Assembly (NCBI GenBank): GCA_041395565.1
Contig: JAWLAI010000004.1
Coordinates: 248,001 to 312,000 of the forward strand
Reading direction: 5' to 3'
Length of the DNA: 64,000 nt
Origin: Pseudomonadota bacterium
Lineage (GTDB): Bacteria; Pseudomonadota; Gammaproteobacteria; UBA9214
The notes under the pieces were generated by a model. The model made no database searches, was not told where the DNA came from, and saw only the letters and a program-made list of their open reading frames with translations. A program made the translations under genes and the position numbers. Of the stretch, positions 26,443 through 35,934 are shown piece after piece. How positions within the stretch are numbered: the first letter of the stretch is position 1; each line of letters opens with the position of its first letter.

Positions 26443-27539
26443 GACTGCAATCCCTCCAGTGCGCGGTCGATCACCCAACGGGCGCGCGCAAGTACCGCGC
26501 GGCGCCAGTCGTCATCCTCCGGGCAGAAATGCGCGCGCAGTGCGGCCACCAGTGCCAGATAATCCGGGTCTGCCGCGGGTTCGCTGCCATGCAAGGCACG
26601 GAAGCGGTGATCGGCCAGCAGCACGTCGAACAGCTCGCCGGTAGACTGGGTGCCGAATTCCAGCGTGATAAAACAACTGCCCGGGGGCATTATCGCATGC
26701 CAGGCGTAGTCGAGCAGGCCGAGTTTGGGTACCGAGCTGGATGTGCCGAGTGCGGGCAGGGTGCATTCCGGACCGTACCAGGCGGCAGCGGTGCGTGCGC
26801 CGTCGCTGCCGGGCGCGTGGTCGCAGATGATCTCGCCCACGCCGTAGGCGCCCAGGCCGGTATGGACATCGATCACGGCGAGCCGGCGCTGCGCCAGGCG
26901 GTATTCCGCCATGATCGCCTCGACGGTGCGGCGGCCTTGCGCCGGCTGTGTGCCGCCGTAGAACGGCCCCAGCGGGTCACTGTACTGGCCGCCGCTGACC
27001 GCGATCTCGTACGCGGTCTGGCCGTGCGCCGCGCGGTAGGCATCCAGCGCGCGCCTGCGCCGTTCGCGATTGTCGTCGAACAATGCCGCGCGCAGCGCGC
27101 GGTAGCCCGGATTGTCCGGCAGCGGCAGGCTGAAGTCGATGAAATTGCGGTTCAGGTCGATGCCCTCGGCGTCGCAGCGCCGGTGCCAGGCATAGCCCCA
27201 GGGATTGAGGGCGTGTATGCACAGGATGGCCAGGCCGGCGGGCAATTGCCAGGGCAGGCGGGCCAGCAGGTCGCAGAGCACTGCGCTGCCGGCAAACCCC
27301 TCGATACCGTGGGTCCCGCTGATGAGGACGAGCACCCGATCCGCGTCTGCCGTTCCCAGCCACGCGCTGTGCGTGGCCAGCGCCGTGCCCTCCGGGGTAT
27401 GGCCGGCGACCGGCCAGGTGCGCAGCTTGGCGGGCAGTCCGCAGCCGGTGACGTGCGCCTCCCACAACCGGCAGGCCTGCAGGTAGCTGTCCGGGAAGAC
27501 GGCCAGGGGGAGTTCGTTGCCAGGTGTTGTCGAGGTCAT
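26439..27539 (-). CDS. DUF2817 M14-like zinc peptidase/amidohydrolase
   Basis: The 366-residue product has a carboxypeptidase-like fold: HGIEGFAGS supplies a His-x-x-Glu zinc pair, DLNRNFIDF follows, IDVHTGLGAYG supplies the third His, and TLEFGT the likely catalytic Glu. The family includes DUF2817 and aspartoacylase-like enzymes that cleave N-acyl or peptide bonds. The start at 27539 is chosen because upstream codons do not look like the family. It is first in an operon with the GNAT-C39 gene. Confidence 0.8.
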   Translation of the reverse strand: MTSTTPGNELPLAVFPDSYLQACRLWEAHVTGCGLPAKLRTWPVAGHTPEGTALATHSAWLGTADADRVLVLISGTHGIEGFAGSAVLCDLLARLPWQLPAGLAILCIHALNPWGYAWHRRCDAEGIDLNRNFIDFSLPLPDNPGYRALRAALFDDNRERRRRALDAYRAAHGQTAYEIAVSGGQYSDPLGPFYGGTQPAQGRRTVEAIMAEYRLAQRRLAVIDVHTGLGAYGVGEIICDHAPGSDGARTAAAWYGPECTLPALGTSSSVPKLGLLDYAWHAIMPPGSCFITLEFGTQSTGELFDVLLADHRFRALHGSEPAADPDYLALVAALRAHFCPEDDDWRRAVLARARWVIDRALEGLQS

Positions 27540-27698
27540 GCGCTTGCACCGGAAATTCACCGCGCAGCATAGTCCCGGGCACGGCGGTTGCAAGCAAAAT
27601 ATTTGCGGCGGCAGGGCGAATTTGCGCTTGAAGCCGTGTGCCGTCTGCGTACACAATCGCAAGTCCCTGCTAACTTCAGTGAGATCCCGCCGCAGCAG

Positions 27699-29165
27699 AT
27701 GTCACAGACTCTCGTCGTCGTCGATAATCTGGAGGACTGGGCGCCGTTCTACCCCAGCGAGCAGGTCCTGAGTTTCAAGGCCTACCTGGATGGCGGGCGC
27801 TTCGATACCCCGCAGCGGGTGCGCATCATCAACCTGTGCAAGGGATACCGCTACCTCGGCGACGGCTACTACTGCTCGCTGCTGGCCGAGGCACGTGGCC
27901 ATCACGTTATCCCGTCGCTGCAGGTCATCAACGATCTCGGCAGGCGCGAGCTGTACCAGCTCCAGCTCGGCGAGCTGGGCGCGGCGCTGGATCGCAGCCT
28001 CGCCGACCACGACCGTACCGCGCCGTTGCGCTTCAGAAGTCATTTCGGCACCACGCCCGAGCCGGCCTATCGCGACCTGGCGCGCAAGCTGTTCGACCTG
28101 TTTCCCTGCCCGGTGCTGGAGGCCGAACTCGAGTACCGGCGTCAGTGGGAGGTGATCTCACTCAAGGCCGTGTCGCCGCGCGATCTGGACGACGACGCCC
28201 AGACCGCGTTCGCGGAGGCGCTCGACCATTACAGCCGCCAGGTCTGGCGCGGGACGCGCAAGCGCAAGCGCTATCGCTACGACATGGCGATCCTGGTGAA
28301 CCCGGAGGAGAAAATGCCTCCCAGCGACGGTCCGGCGCTGAAGCAGTTCATCCGCGCCGGGCGTGAACTGGGTATAGACGTCGAGCTGATCCAGCACCGC
28401 GACTACACGCGGCTGACGGAATACGATGCGCTGTTCATCCGCGAGACCACCGCGATCGATCACGCGAGCTACCGCTTCGCGCGCAAGGCCGCCGCCGAGG
28501 GGCTGGTGGTGATCGACGATCCCGAGTCCATCCTGCGTTGTACCAACAAGGTCTATCTCGCCGACCTGTTCCGCACCCGCAAGGTGCCGGCGCCGCGCAG
28601 CCGTATCCTGCACAAGGGCAGCGAGGGCCTGGTCGAGAAACTGGAGACCGAGTTCGGCTATCCGATCGTGCTGAAGATACCCGACGGGTCGTTCTCGCGC
28701 GGGGTGGTCAAGGTCGAGAATGCCGAGGAGCTCAAGGCCAGCCTGAAGGATCTGTTCAAGAAGTCGGCCCTGCTGCTGGCGCAGGAGTTCTTCTATACCG
28801 ACTTCGACTGGCGCATCGGTATCCTGAACAACAAGCCGCTGTACGCCTGCCGCTACTACATGGTGAAGAAGCACTGGCAAATCTATCGCCACGGGGCCGA
28901 CCGCACCGCCAGCGGCGGTTTCGATACCCTGCCGACCTTCGAGGTGCCGCGCGACGTGCTGCGCTCGGCGCTTGCTGCGACGCAGCCTATCGGAGACAGC
29001 CTGTACGGTGTCGACGTCAAGGAGAAGGACGGCAAGGGCTACGTCATAGAAGTCAACGACAATCCCAATGTCGATCGCGGGGTCGAGGACAAGTACCTGG
29101 GTGACGAGCTCTATCGCCTGATCATGGGCGAATTCCTGCGCCGGATCGAGGAGCGCGGTGTCTGA
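27699..29165 (+). CDS. RimK-like ATP-grasp ligase with N-terminal RLAN domain
   Basis: The 488-residue product has an N-terminal RLAN-type domain (about 1-200, VRIINLCKGYRYLGDGYYCS) and a C-terminal ATP-grasp ligase (about 270-480: CTNKVYLADLF, YPIVLKIPDGSFSRGVVKV, and the Mg-binding end VIEVNDNPNVDRG). RimK enzymes add glutamate or other amino acids to proteins or small molecules. Divergent from the peptidase/GNAT operon across a 159-base gap, which likely holds shared control. Substrate unknown. Confidence 0.85.
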   Translation: MSQTLVVVDNLEDWAPFYPSEQVLSFKAYLDGGRFDTPQRVRIINLCKGYRYLGDGYYCSLLAEARGHHVIPSLQVINDLGRRELYQLQLGELGAALDRSLADHDRTAPLRFRSHFGTTPEPAYRDLARKLFDLFPCPVLEAELEYRRQWEVISLKAVSPRDLDDDAQTAFAEALDHYSRQVWRGTRKRKRYRYDMAILVNPEEKMPPSDGPALKQFIRAGRELGIDVELIQHRDYTRLTEYDALFIRETTAIDHASYRFARKAAAEGLVVIDDPESILRCTNKVYLADLFRTRKVPAPRSRILHKGSEGLVEKLETEFGYPIVLKIPDGSFSRGVVKVENAEELKASLKDLFKKSALLLAQEFFYTDFDWRIGILNNKPLYACRYYMVKKHWQIYRHGADRTASGGFDTLPTFEVPRDVLRSALAATQPIGDSLYGVDVKEKDGKGYVIEVNDNPNVDRGVEDKYLGDELYRLIMGEFLRRIEERGV

Positions 29166-29185
29166 TCATGGCGCGCGCCCGGTTA

Positions 29186-31000
29186 TCAGTGCGGATCCCC
29201 GTATCCCGGTGCGGGCCGGAGCATGTCCAGCGATAGCGGCGGCAGGTAGATGCCGAGCGGCTTGCTGGACCACCAGTTGCCCGTCGCGGCGCGCTCGGCG
29301 GGTGTGGTGAAACGGTAGTCCTCGAGGCGGGCGCGGACCAGTCGCGGGGGATGGTCCGGGAACGGGTTGCGCGCAAGCAGCCCCAGCACGGCCGGCGAGC
29401 CCTCCAGCAGGCGTGTCACGAAATCCGGAAGCCAGTAGGTCGTGCGCGTGTTCGGCCGGCCGATCGCGGCGAACCACATCATCCAGTCCAGCCGCGGCTG
29501 GTGCGGTATGTTGCAGCGCGGTCGCGCGGCCAGATCGCCCGGTTTGTAGCGGAATCCGTAGGCCAGCCAGGTGCGGCCGTCATCCGAACCCTCGATCACG
29601 AGTTCCGGCCGCTTCGTCGTCAGGTTGGGGAAAACGTGGTAATTGTTGACCACGTGCCATTGCACCAGCAGCCGCGTCACCGGTTCGTTGAAAGCCGGCA
29701 GTGGACCCCGCGTGAAGGTGGACCACATCATGCTGAGCGTGGACGTCACGATCAGCGTGGCCAGGATGCCTGCGGACAGCGTCGCGAGACGGCCGGGGCG
29801 CAGCTGCAGTCGCGGCAGGCGCAGGCCGCGCAGCGCGCGGTCGTCGAACAGCAGCAGGCACAGCAGGATGGTGAGCAGGTTGAAGAAATTGTGGTTGCTG
29901 GTCAGCATGATCAGCACCTGCATCAGGATGGTCACCCAGGCGGCGAACAGGCGCGGCCGGCGCGGCAGGAAAACCAGGAACGGCACCACCAGCTCGGCGA
30001 AGAAGGTGAAGCCGACCCCCGCGCGCAGCACCGCGTCCGGCAGCTGGTGTGCATACCAGGCACCTGCCTGTGGCAGCGGCTGGGTCTCGAAATAATGCCG
30101 GAGCGCGGTGAAACCGGACCACGACTCGTCGCCGCTCAGCAGCTTGTAGGCGCCGGACAGGAAACGCAGGCGGAACAGTACCCAGTGCAGCAGCCAGATG
30201 ACGATGGACGATCCCCAGGGCAGGAAGATGGCTAGGAACCCCGTCTCCAGTAACAGGAAATCCCACTGGAAATTCATGAACACCTGGCCGGCGTAGACCA
30301 GGGACAGGTACAGCAGGAACAGCAGCGGCAGCATCGCGCGGGTGAGGATATTGAGGGTCAGCAGCAGCGCGCCGGCCACGCCGGCACCGCACGCGAGCCG
30401 GATCGCCATATCGCTGTCGTCGAGCCAGAACACGCTGGGGAACAGCCACCAGGCCTGGGTACCCTGCTGCGCGGACGTGTCCTGCAGGTAGTCCGCCAGC
30501 GGCAGGATGCCCTGGCTGCCGATCAGTCCCAGTGCCTGAACCCCGAACGAGACGAAGGCCGCCAGATACACCAGTCCGAGCAGGCGCAGGAACAGCCAGC
30601 TGACCGCGCCGTACTCCTCCGGATAGCGTTCGCGGCCCCACAGCAGGCGTGACAGGCGCCCGGCAGCCGTGCGATGGCGGGCGGTGAAACGGTACAGGAT
30701 CTCCGCCAGGCCCGCGCAGCCCGGCACCAGGCGGCAGGTGCGCAACCAGCCCGGCCGCCCGCCCGCAGCCAGCACCCGGAAGACGGCCGCGGCGCCGCTG
30801 TGGCGGGTGCCGTCCGGCAGCAGCAGTTGGATACTGCGGACGAATGCCTCGCGCGGAATCTGCGGGTGGTCCGCCGCGACCTGCTGGTAGGGTGCGTAAT
30901 CGACCGCAGCGCCGGTGAGGCGTTGCCAGTAGCGGACCTGGCCACTGCAGAAATCGCAGTCGCCATCGTAAACCAGCAGTGGCCGGTCAATGCGGGACAT
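29186..31000 (-). CDS. DCC-domain / lipase maturation factor fusion, membrane protein
   Basis: The 604-residue product has a DCC (DUF393) thioredoxin-like domain at 1-130 with Cys15 and Cys18 in YDGDCDFCSG. A multi-helix membrane region of the HTTM/LMF type (about 140-430) follows, and then the lipase maturation factor C-terminus (FNEPVTRLLVQWHVVNNY and TYWLPDFVTRLLEG). The fusion links a thiol-redox domain to a membrane protein whose relatives help lipases fold in the ER of eukaryotes. In bacteria the client is unknown. Confidence 0.85.
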   Translation of the reverse strand: MSRIDRPLLVYDGDCDFCSGQVRYWQRLTGAAVDYAPYQQVAADHPQIPREAFVRSIQLLLPDGTRHSGAAAVFRVLAAGGRPGWLRTCRLVPGCAGLAEILYRFTARHRTAAGRLSRLLWGRERYPEEYGAVSWLFLRLLGLVYLAAFVSFGVQALGLIGSQGILPLADYLQDTSAQQGTQAWWLFPSVFWLDDSDMAIRLACGAGVAGALLLTLNILTRAMLPLLFLLYLSLVYAGQVFMNFQWDFLLLETGFLAIFLPWGSSIVIWLLHWVLFRLRFLSGAYKLLSGDESWSGFTALRHYFETQPLPQAGAWYAHQLPDAVLRAGVGFTFFAELVVPFLVFLPRRPRLFAAWVTILMQVLIMLTSNHNFFNLLTILLCLLLFDDRALRGLRLPRLQLRPGRLATLSAGILATLIVTSTLSMMWSTFTRGPLPAFNEPVTRLLVQWHVVNNYHVFPNLTTKRPELVIEGSDDGRTWLAYGFRYKPGDLAARPRCNIPHQPRLDWMMWFAAIGRPNTRTTYWLPDFVTRLLEGSPAVLGLLARNPFPDHPPRLVRARLEDYRFTTPAERAATGNWWSSKPLGIYLPPLSLDMLRPAPGYGDPH

Positions 31001-31133
31001 GGGGCGGATTATAGTCGTTCCCGCTGCGGGTTTAACTGACGCTTGTCAGCGGAGATGCGCGTGCAGGGGGGTATCATATGACGGCGGCGGCGCCCGGGAT
31101 GGTGTCCGCACCGTCGCGCGCGGGGAGTGGGAG

Positions 31134-31856
31134 ATGATGACACGAATGCTGCTGCTGTTGCTGCTGTATGCCGGCGCCGCCACGGCGGCCGTGCCGGAAC
31201 GGGCGGCGGCGCGTGCCGCCATGGTGGAGCAGATCGAAACCATGGTGGCGGAGACGGCGGAGTATCTCGGCAAGGAACGACTGTCCGGGCCGGTGCTGGA
31301 GGCCATGCGCACGGTGCCGCGACACGCCTTCATTCCGGCGGACGAGCAGGCGCATGCCTACGACAACCGGCCGGTGTCGATCGGTTACGGCCAGACCATC
31401 TCCCAGCCCTACATGGTCGCGCTCATGACCGATCTGCTCGGGGTCGGTCCGGATGCGGCGGTGCTGGAGGTCGGCACCGGCTCGGGCTACCAGGCGGCCG
31501 TGCTGTCCGGGCTGGTGGCGCATGTCTACAGCATCGAGATCGTGCCGCAGCTGGGTGAGCGGGCGCAAGCGACGCTGGCGCAACTGGGATACGACAATGT
31601 CGAGGTTCGCGTCGGCGACGGGTATTACGGCTGGGAGGCACATGCGCCATTCGATGCCATCATCGTCACGGCCGCGGCAAGTCACGTACCGCCACCGCTG
31701 ATCCGACAGCTCAAACCCGGCGGACGCATGCTCATTCCGGTCGGCTCGCGCTTCCTGGTGCAGGAGCTGCTGCTGGTGGAAAAGAGCGCCGCCGACGCGG
31801 TGTCGACCCGGCAGCTGCTGCCCGTGGCTTTCGTGCCGCTGACCGGGGGACACTGA
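31134..31856 (+). CDS. pcm: Protein-L-isoaspartate O-methyltransferase with signal peptide
   Basis: The 240-residue product (ATG 31134 or 31137) begins with a signal peptide (LLLLLLLYAGAATAA) and continues as a Pcm enzyme: VPRHAFIP, GYGQTISQPYMVALM, SAM-binding VLEVGTGSGYQAAVL, VGDGYYGW and IIVTAAASHVPPPLI. It repairs isoaspartyl residues, and here presumably in the periplasm. The signal peptide is the odd point, as most Pcm are cytoplasmic. The membrane methyltransferase-like gene follows 24 bases later. Confidence 0.85.
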   Translation: MMTRMLLLLLLYAGAATAAVPERAAARAAMVEQIETMVAETAEYLGKERLSGPVLEAMRTVPRHAFIPADEQAHAYDNRPVSIGYGQTISQPYMVALMTDLLGVGPDAAVLEVGTGSGYQAAVLSGLVAHVYSIEIVPQLGERAQATLAQLGYDNVEVRVGDGYYGWEAHAPFDAIIVTAAASHVPPPLIRQLKPGGRMLIPVGSRFLVQELLLVEKSAADAVSTRQLLPVAFVPLTGGH

Positions 31857-31880
31857 ACCCGTGCCGCACCCGCTCGGCCA

Positions 31881-34340
31881 ATGACGCAGGCGCAGGCCGC
31901 ACGCCACGGCGCGCGTATTCCGCTGCTGTCGGTGGCGCTGCTCTCGGTCAGCGTGCTGGCCTACGAGATCCTGCTGATGCGGCTGTTCTCGATCATCCAG
32001 TGGCATCATTTCGCCTACATGGTGATCAGTCTCGCGCTGCTGGGTTACGGGGTCAGCGGCACGCTGGTGACTCTGCTGCGCGCGCGGCTGCTGGCGCATT
32101 TCGCCGCGGTGTACACCGGCTGTATCGGTGCCTTTGCCTTGAGCGCGGTGTACGGCTTTCTGCTGGCGCAACAGGTGCCGTTCAATGCCGAGCTGGTACT
32201 GTGGGACGCGCGCCAGTCACTATGGCTGCTGCTGCTGCTCTACCTGTTGCTCGCCACGCCCTTCCTGTTTGCCGCAACGGCGATCGCGCTGGCCCTGATG
32301 CGCCACAGCGACGAGATCGGCCGGCTCTATGCCTTCGACCTGGCCGGCGCCGGCCTGGGCGGGCTGGTCGTTATCGGCCTGCTGTTCCTGTTCCCGCCGC
32401 TGCAGGCGCTGGCCGCGATCGGTTTGCTGGGGTTGCTGGCCGCCGCCATCGCCGTGCGTGAAACCGGACTTGCCGACGGCCGCCGGCTGCGTGCCCTGCT
32501 CGGGGCCGGTGCCGTGGTGCTGCTCGGCGCCGGCCTCAACAGCGAGCTGCACCTGTCACCCTACAAGGGTCTGAGCCAGACCCTGCTGATCCCGGGCACG
32601 CGGCTCACGGAGCAGTACTCGAGTCCGCTCGGCTTGCTGAGCGTGGTGGAGAGCGCACAGGTGCCGCTGCGCCATGCCCCGGGACTCAGCCTGCTGGCGA
32701 CACAGGAACCGCCGCCCCAGCTCGGCGTGTTCACGGACGGTGACGCCATGACCGCGATCACGCGGGACAGCGGCGACCGCAGTGCCCTGACCTGGCTGGA
32801 CCAGACCACGTCCGCGCTGCCATATCACCTGCATGACATCGGCACGGCCCTGATCCTCGGTGCGGGTACCGGCGCTGACGTGCTGCAGGCGGACAGCCTC
32901 GGTGTCACGCGGATCAGCGCGGTGGAACTCAATCCCCAGGTCGTTGCCCTGGTGCGGGACCGGCATGCCGCCTATGCGGGTCACCTGTACCAGCGCGTCG
33001 CCGTGCACGTCGCCGAGGCGCGCGGCTTCGTGGCGGGCAGCAGCGCGCGTTACGACCTGATCAACATTGCGCTGCTGGACGCCTTCGGCGCCGCTGCGGC
33101 CGGTCTGTATGCGCTCAACGAGAGCTATCTCTATACCGTCGAGGCACTGGAGGACTATCTCGGCCATCTCAATCCCGGCGGTTACCTGTCGATCACGCGC
33201 TGGGTGACCCTGCCGCCGCGCGACACGCTCAAACTGTTCGTAACCGCACTGGCAGCGCTGGAACATCGCGGCGTCAAGCAGGCGGGCCGGCACCTGGTGC
33301 TGATACGGAGCTGGCAGACCGCGACCCTGGTAATCAAGAACGAACCCTTCACCGCGGCGGAGCTCGCGCGCCTGCGTGACTTCGTGCGGCAGCGGGGTTT
33401 CGATACGGCGTGGTATGACGGTATGCCGGCGGCGGAGGCCAACCGCGTCAACCGTCTGCGCGAACCGTATTTCTACGACGCGGCGCGGCAGCTGACCGGC
33501 GCCGATCGCGCACGCTACCTGGACGACTACAAGTACGCGCTCACGCCGGCGACCGACAACCGGCCGTACTTCTTCCACTTCTTCAAGTGGCATGTGCTGC
33601 CGGAGCTGCTGGCACTGCGCGGGCAGGGCGGCATGCCGTTGCTGGAATGGGGTTACCTGGTGCTGGTCGCGACGCTGCTGCAGGCACTGCTGGCGAGTGT
33701 GGTGCTGATCCTGGTGCCGCTGCTGGCCCTGCGCCGGCACGCCACGGCGGCGGATGTCCGCACGCGTGCCGGCCGGGGCAGGGTGGTCGTGTATTTCACG
33801 GCCATCGGGCTGGCCTTCCTGTTCGTCGAGATGGCGTTCATCCAGCGCTTCACGCTGCTGCTGCATCACCCGCTGTACGCCGTGGCCACCACGCTGACCG
33901 GTTTCCTGGTGTTCGCCGGGCTCGGCAGCCGCTGGAGTCAGCGCTGGACCCGCCAGGGCAGGCAGGCGCGCGGTACCGCCTGCGCGGTCGCCGGTATCGC
34001 CGGGATCAGCCTGGCGTATCTCGGCTTGCTGCAGGTCTGGCCGGCGGCGGCCACCGGCTGGCCGTTGCCGGCCAAGGTCATGCTCGTCCTGGTCATGATC
34101 GCGCCGCTGGCGTTCTGCATGGGCATGCCGTTCCCGCTCGGGTTGTCGCGGCTCGCCGCGACGGCGCCTGGCTACCTGCCCTGGGCCTGGGGCGTGAACG
34201 GTTGCGCCTCGGTGATCAGCGCCGTGCTCGCGACGCTGCTGGCCATCCACTGCGGCTTCACCACGGTGATCCTGCTGGCGGTCACGCTATACGGGATCGC
34301 GGCGCTGAGCGTACCGGGGGGTGGGGCTGTGGCCCGGTGA
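31881..34340 (+). CDS. Membrane-embedded spermidine-synthase-like protein
   Basis: The 819-residue product has seven or so N-terminal helices (1-215), a soluble spermidine-synthase-like Rossmann domain (about 250-560: LILGAGTGADVLQA, VELNPQVVAL, then NESYLYTVEALEDYLGHL), and several more helices to the end (FAGLGSRWSQRW, FCMGMPFPLGLSRL). Such fusions are widespread but the methyl- or aminopropyl-acceptor is unknown. The catalytic Asp of true spermidine synthase is not obvious. It follows the exported Pcm. Confidence 0.75.
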   Translation: MTQAQAARHGARIPLLSVALLSVSVLAYEILLMRLFSIIQWHHFAYMVISLALLGYGVSGTLVTLLRARLLAHFAAVYTGCIGAFALSAVYGFLLAQQVPFNAELVLWDARQSLWLLLLLYLLLATPFLFAATAIALALMRHSDEIGRLYAFDLAGAGLGGLVVIGLLFLFPPLQALAAIGLLGLLAAAIAVRETGLADGRRLRALLGAGAVVLLGAGLNSELHLSPYKGLSQTLLIPGTRLTEQYSSPLGLLSVVESAQVPLRHAPGLSLLATQEPPPQLGVFTDGDAMTAITRDSGDRSALTWLDQTTSALPYHLHDIGTALILGAGTGADVLQADSLGVTRISAVELNPQVVALVRDRHAAYAGHLYQRVAVHVAEARGFVAGSSARYDLINIALLDAFGAAAAGLYALNESYLYTVEALEDYLGHLNPGGYLSITRWVTLPPRDTLKLFVTALAALEHRGVKQAGRHLVLIRSWQTATLVIKNEPFTAAELARLRDFVRQRGFDTAWYDGMPAAEANRVNRLREPYFYDAARQLTGADRARYLDDYKYALTPATDNRPYFFHFFKWHVLPELLALRGQGGMPLLEWGYLVLVATLLQALLASVVLILVPLLALRRHATAADVRTRAGRGRVVVYFTAIGLAFLFVEMAFIQRFTLLLHHPLYAVATTLTGFLVFAGLGSRWSQRWTRQGRQARGTACAVAGIAGISLAYLGLLQVWPAAATGWPLPAKVMLVLVMIAPLAFCMGMPFPLGLSRLAATAPGYLPWAWGVNGCASVISAVLATLLAIHCGFTTVILLAVTLYGIAALSVPGGGAVAR

Positions 34341-34378
34341 TGCCGCTGCTGCGGCCGGTATTGCGGTTGTGGGCGTGG

Positions 34379-34918
34379 TTACGTGGTGCGTGTCCGCCGT
34401 GTGCCGGCCTTGCGCCCGGCGCTGCCGAACAGCCATAGCACGCCGGCGCCGAACGTGTACAGGGTTGGCGGGATCGGCACCGCGCCGACATCACCGTCAC
34501 GCACGGCCCAGGCATGGTGGGGAACGGGCTCGTCATCGAAAAATGCGCTGCCGGTCTCGAAATTGAACAGGATATCGAAAACGCCGATGGAAAATGTAAT
34601 CGTCGAAGTGCTCCAGTAATAGCCGGGCTGGACATTCGTGAACAGGCCAGGCGTGGAGGATGACACGCCGTAATCGTCAAACAGGTGGCTCAGCTCGGCG
34701 GCGGTGGTGCAGGCAGGTCCGATCTGCAGCGTGCTGGTCTGACATTCGGTGGGCAGCCGCCAGTCGTCCCAGATCACACTGCGCAGCGGATCGAAATAGC
34801 TCAGCGAATCCGCCCAGAGCATGGCATTGTCCAGGCTCATGAGTCCGTCATTGGCCGTGTTTGCAGTGCCGGGGTCTGCGTTGTCGTACGCCGAACCTGC
34901 CCCGGCGTTGCCGCGCAT
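34379..34918 (-). CDS. 5'-truncated DUF1566-like VPLPA-CTERM protein
   Basis: The 179-residue product lacks a signal peptide and starts within a DUF1566/Lcl-type domain: LMSLDNAMLWADSLSYF, WDDWRLPT, and WAVRDGDVGAVPIPP. It ends in a VPLPA-CTERM-like tail (VPIPPTLYTFGAGVLWLF then SAGRKAG). Full relatives have an N-terminal signal and a DVTWLQDAN segment that are missing. Its ATG overlaps the stop of the PDC-domain gene (TGATG). So it is probably a remnant joined behind that gene. Confidence 0.55.
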   Translation of the reverse strand: MRGNAGAGSAYDNADPGTANTANDGLMSLDNAMLWADSLSYFDPLRSVIWDDWRLPTECQTSTLQIGPACTTAAELSHLFDDYGVSSSTPGLFTNVQPGYYWSTSTITFSIGVFDILFNFETGSAFFDDEPVPHHAWAVRDGDVGAVPIPPTLYTFGAGVLWLFGSAGRKAGTRRTRTT

Positions 34919-35865
34919 CACGCCGCGCTGCCGATCCAGAAGCTCATGTCCTTGTCCAGGAACTCGTGCCAGGACATGTAGTGCGAACCGTCGCAGGAGA
35001 AGGTCAGGCTGATCATGCCGTTGAAGATGTTGATCGAGGCCGAGCGCAGGTACAGCGTCTCGTCCGCGGTACGCAGTACGCGCATGCCACGCAGGATGCC
35101 GGCGATCCTGTGCTGCGGTATCAGCGCCTCCGACGGGTACACGACGCGCTCGTAGAGCATGCAGATGTCCGGATCGGCGAGCGCCTCGTGATCGAGGATG
35201 CGATAGCGGAAGGGATCGGCGATGAACCAGACCGTGGCGCGGCTGCTGGAAAAATGGATGACGCCCTGGAACATGCCGCGCTCGGTGATCAGTTCCTCGA
35301 GTATGGCCATGGCCGGTTCCATGTTGCGGTCCATGAGGCTTTCCACGCGGCACTGCTGGAACACCGTGCTGCGGATGGCGGGATCGCCCTTGATCTGGCG
35401 CCAGGCGTCGGATTCATCGTAGTGTGCCGCCGTGACCGGCAGGTCGCGCAGGTCGAAATCGACCCCGAGGTAGCCGAGCAGCCGGTTGCCGCGAGTGACT
35501 GCCTGTAGCGCGGTCAGGGACGGGCGGTTGGCGCGCAGGCTCAGATAGGCGCTGGACAGCAGGAAGCCGGTCCCGGGGACGCCTTCGCGCATGTAGGGCC
35601 TGGTGGAGCGGTCGCGGCCATAATGCTCGGGCATGATGGCGCTGGCGCTGATGTTGTCGCTGATCTGGATGCCGGCACTGTCCAGTACGTACATGAACAT
35701 CGCGTGCGGCACGTCGCGGAAGCCGTCGGTGAGCACGATGTCGAGCTCGTCGCGGTCGCCCCAGACCTGTGCGCACTGTTCCGCCAGTACCTGCAGCGGG
35801 GCCTGCAACAGTTCCTCGAGCGCGCTACGCTGCCTGACGATGGCGGCTTTCAGTTCGTCTCGCAT
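34918..35865 (-). CDS. PDC/Cache-type sensor domain protein
   Basis: The 315-residue product has no signal peptide or membrane helix. The middle (FMYVLDSAGIQISDNIS, GRDRSTRPYMREG, LLSSAYLSLRANRPSLTALQAV, GYLGVDFDLRDLP) resembles PDC (double Cache) ligand-binding domains, which are usually periplasmic; here it is apparently soluble. A C-terminal part (YRILDHEALADPDICMLYE) is not recognised. It overlaps the downstream VPLPA-CTERM remnant by one base. Confidence 0.6.
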   Translation of the reverse strand: MRDELKAAIVRQRSALEELLQAPLQVLAEQCAQVWGDRDELDIVLTDGFRDVPHAMFMYVLDSAGIQISDNISASAIMPEHYGRDRSTRPYMREGVPGTGFLLSSAYLSLRANRPSLTALQAVTRGNRLLGYLGVDFDLRDLPVTAAHYDESDAWRQIKGDPAIRSTVFQQCRVESLMDRNMEPAMAILEELITERGMFQGVIHFSSSRATVWFIADPFRYRILDHEALADPDICMLYERVVYPSEALIPQHRIAGILRGMRVLRTADETLYLRSASINIFNGMISLTFSCDGSHYMSWHEFLDKDMSFWIGSAA

Positions 35866-35934
35866 GGTGATCTCGGCACCGGTCCGGCCCGGGCAGTGGC
35901 CGGCCCTCGCAGGCACTATACCGGACCGGTTGTC

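Noticed and set aside
23947..26562. 871-residue forward open frame antisense to citrate synthase and the GNAT-C39 gene
   Set aside because: Its composition is that of a shadow of two well-identified genes; it has no motif of its own.
32556..34250. 564-residue reverse open frame opposite the spermidine-synthase-like gene
   Set aside because: Gln/Arg/His-rich, low complexity, no domain; shadow frame.
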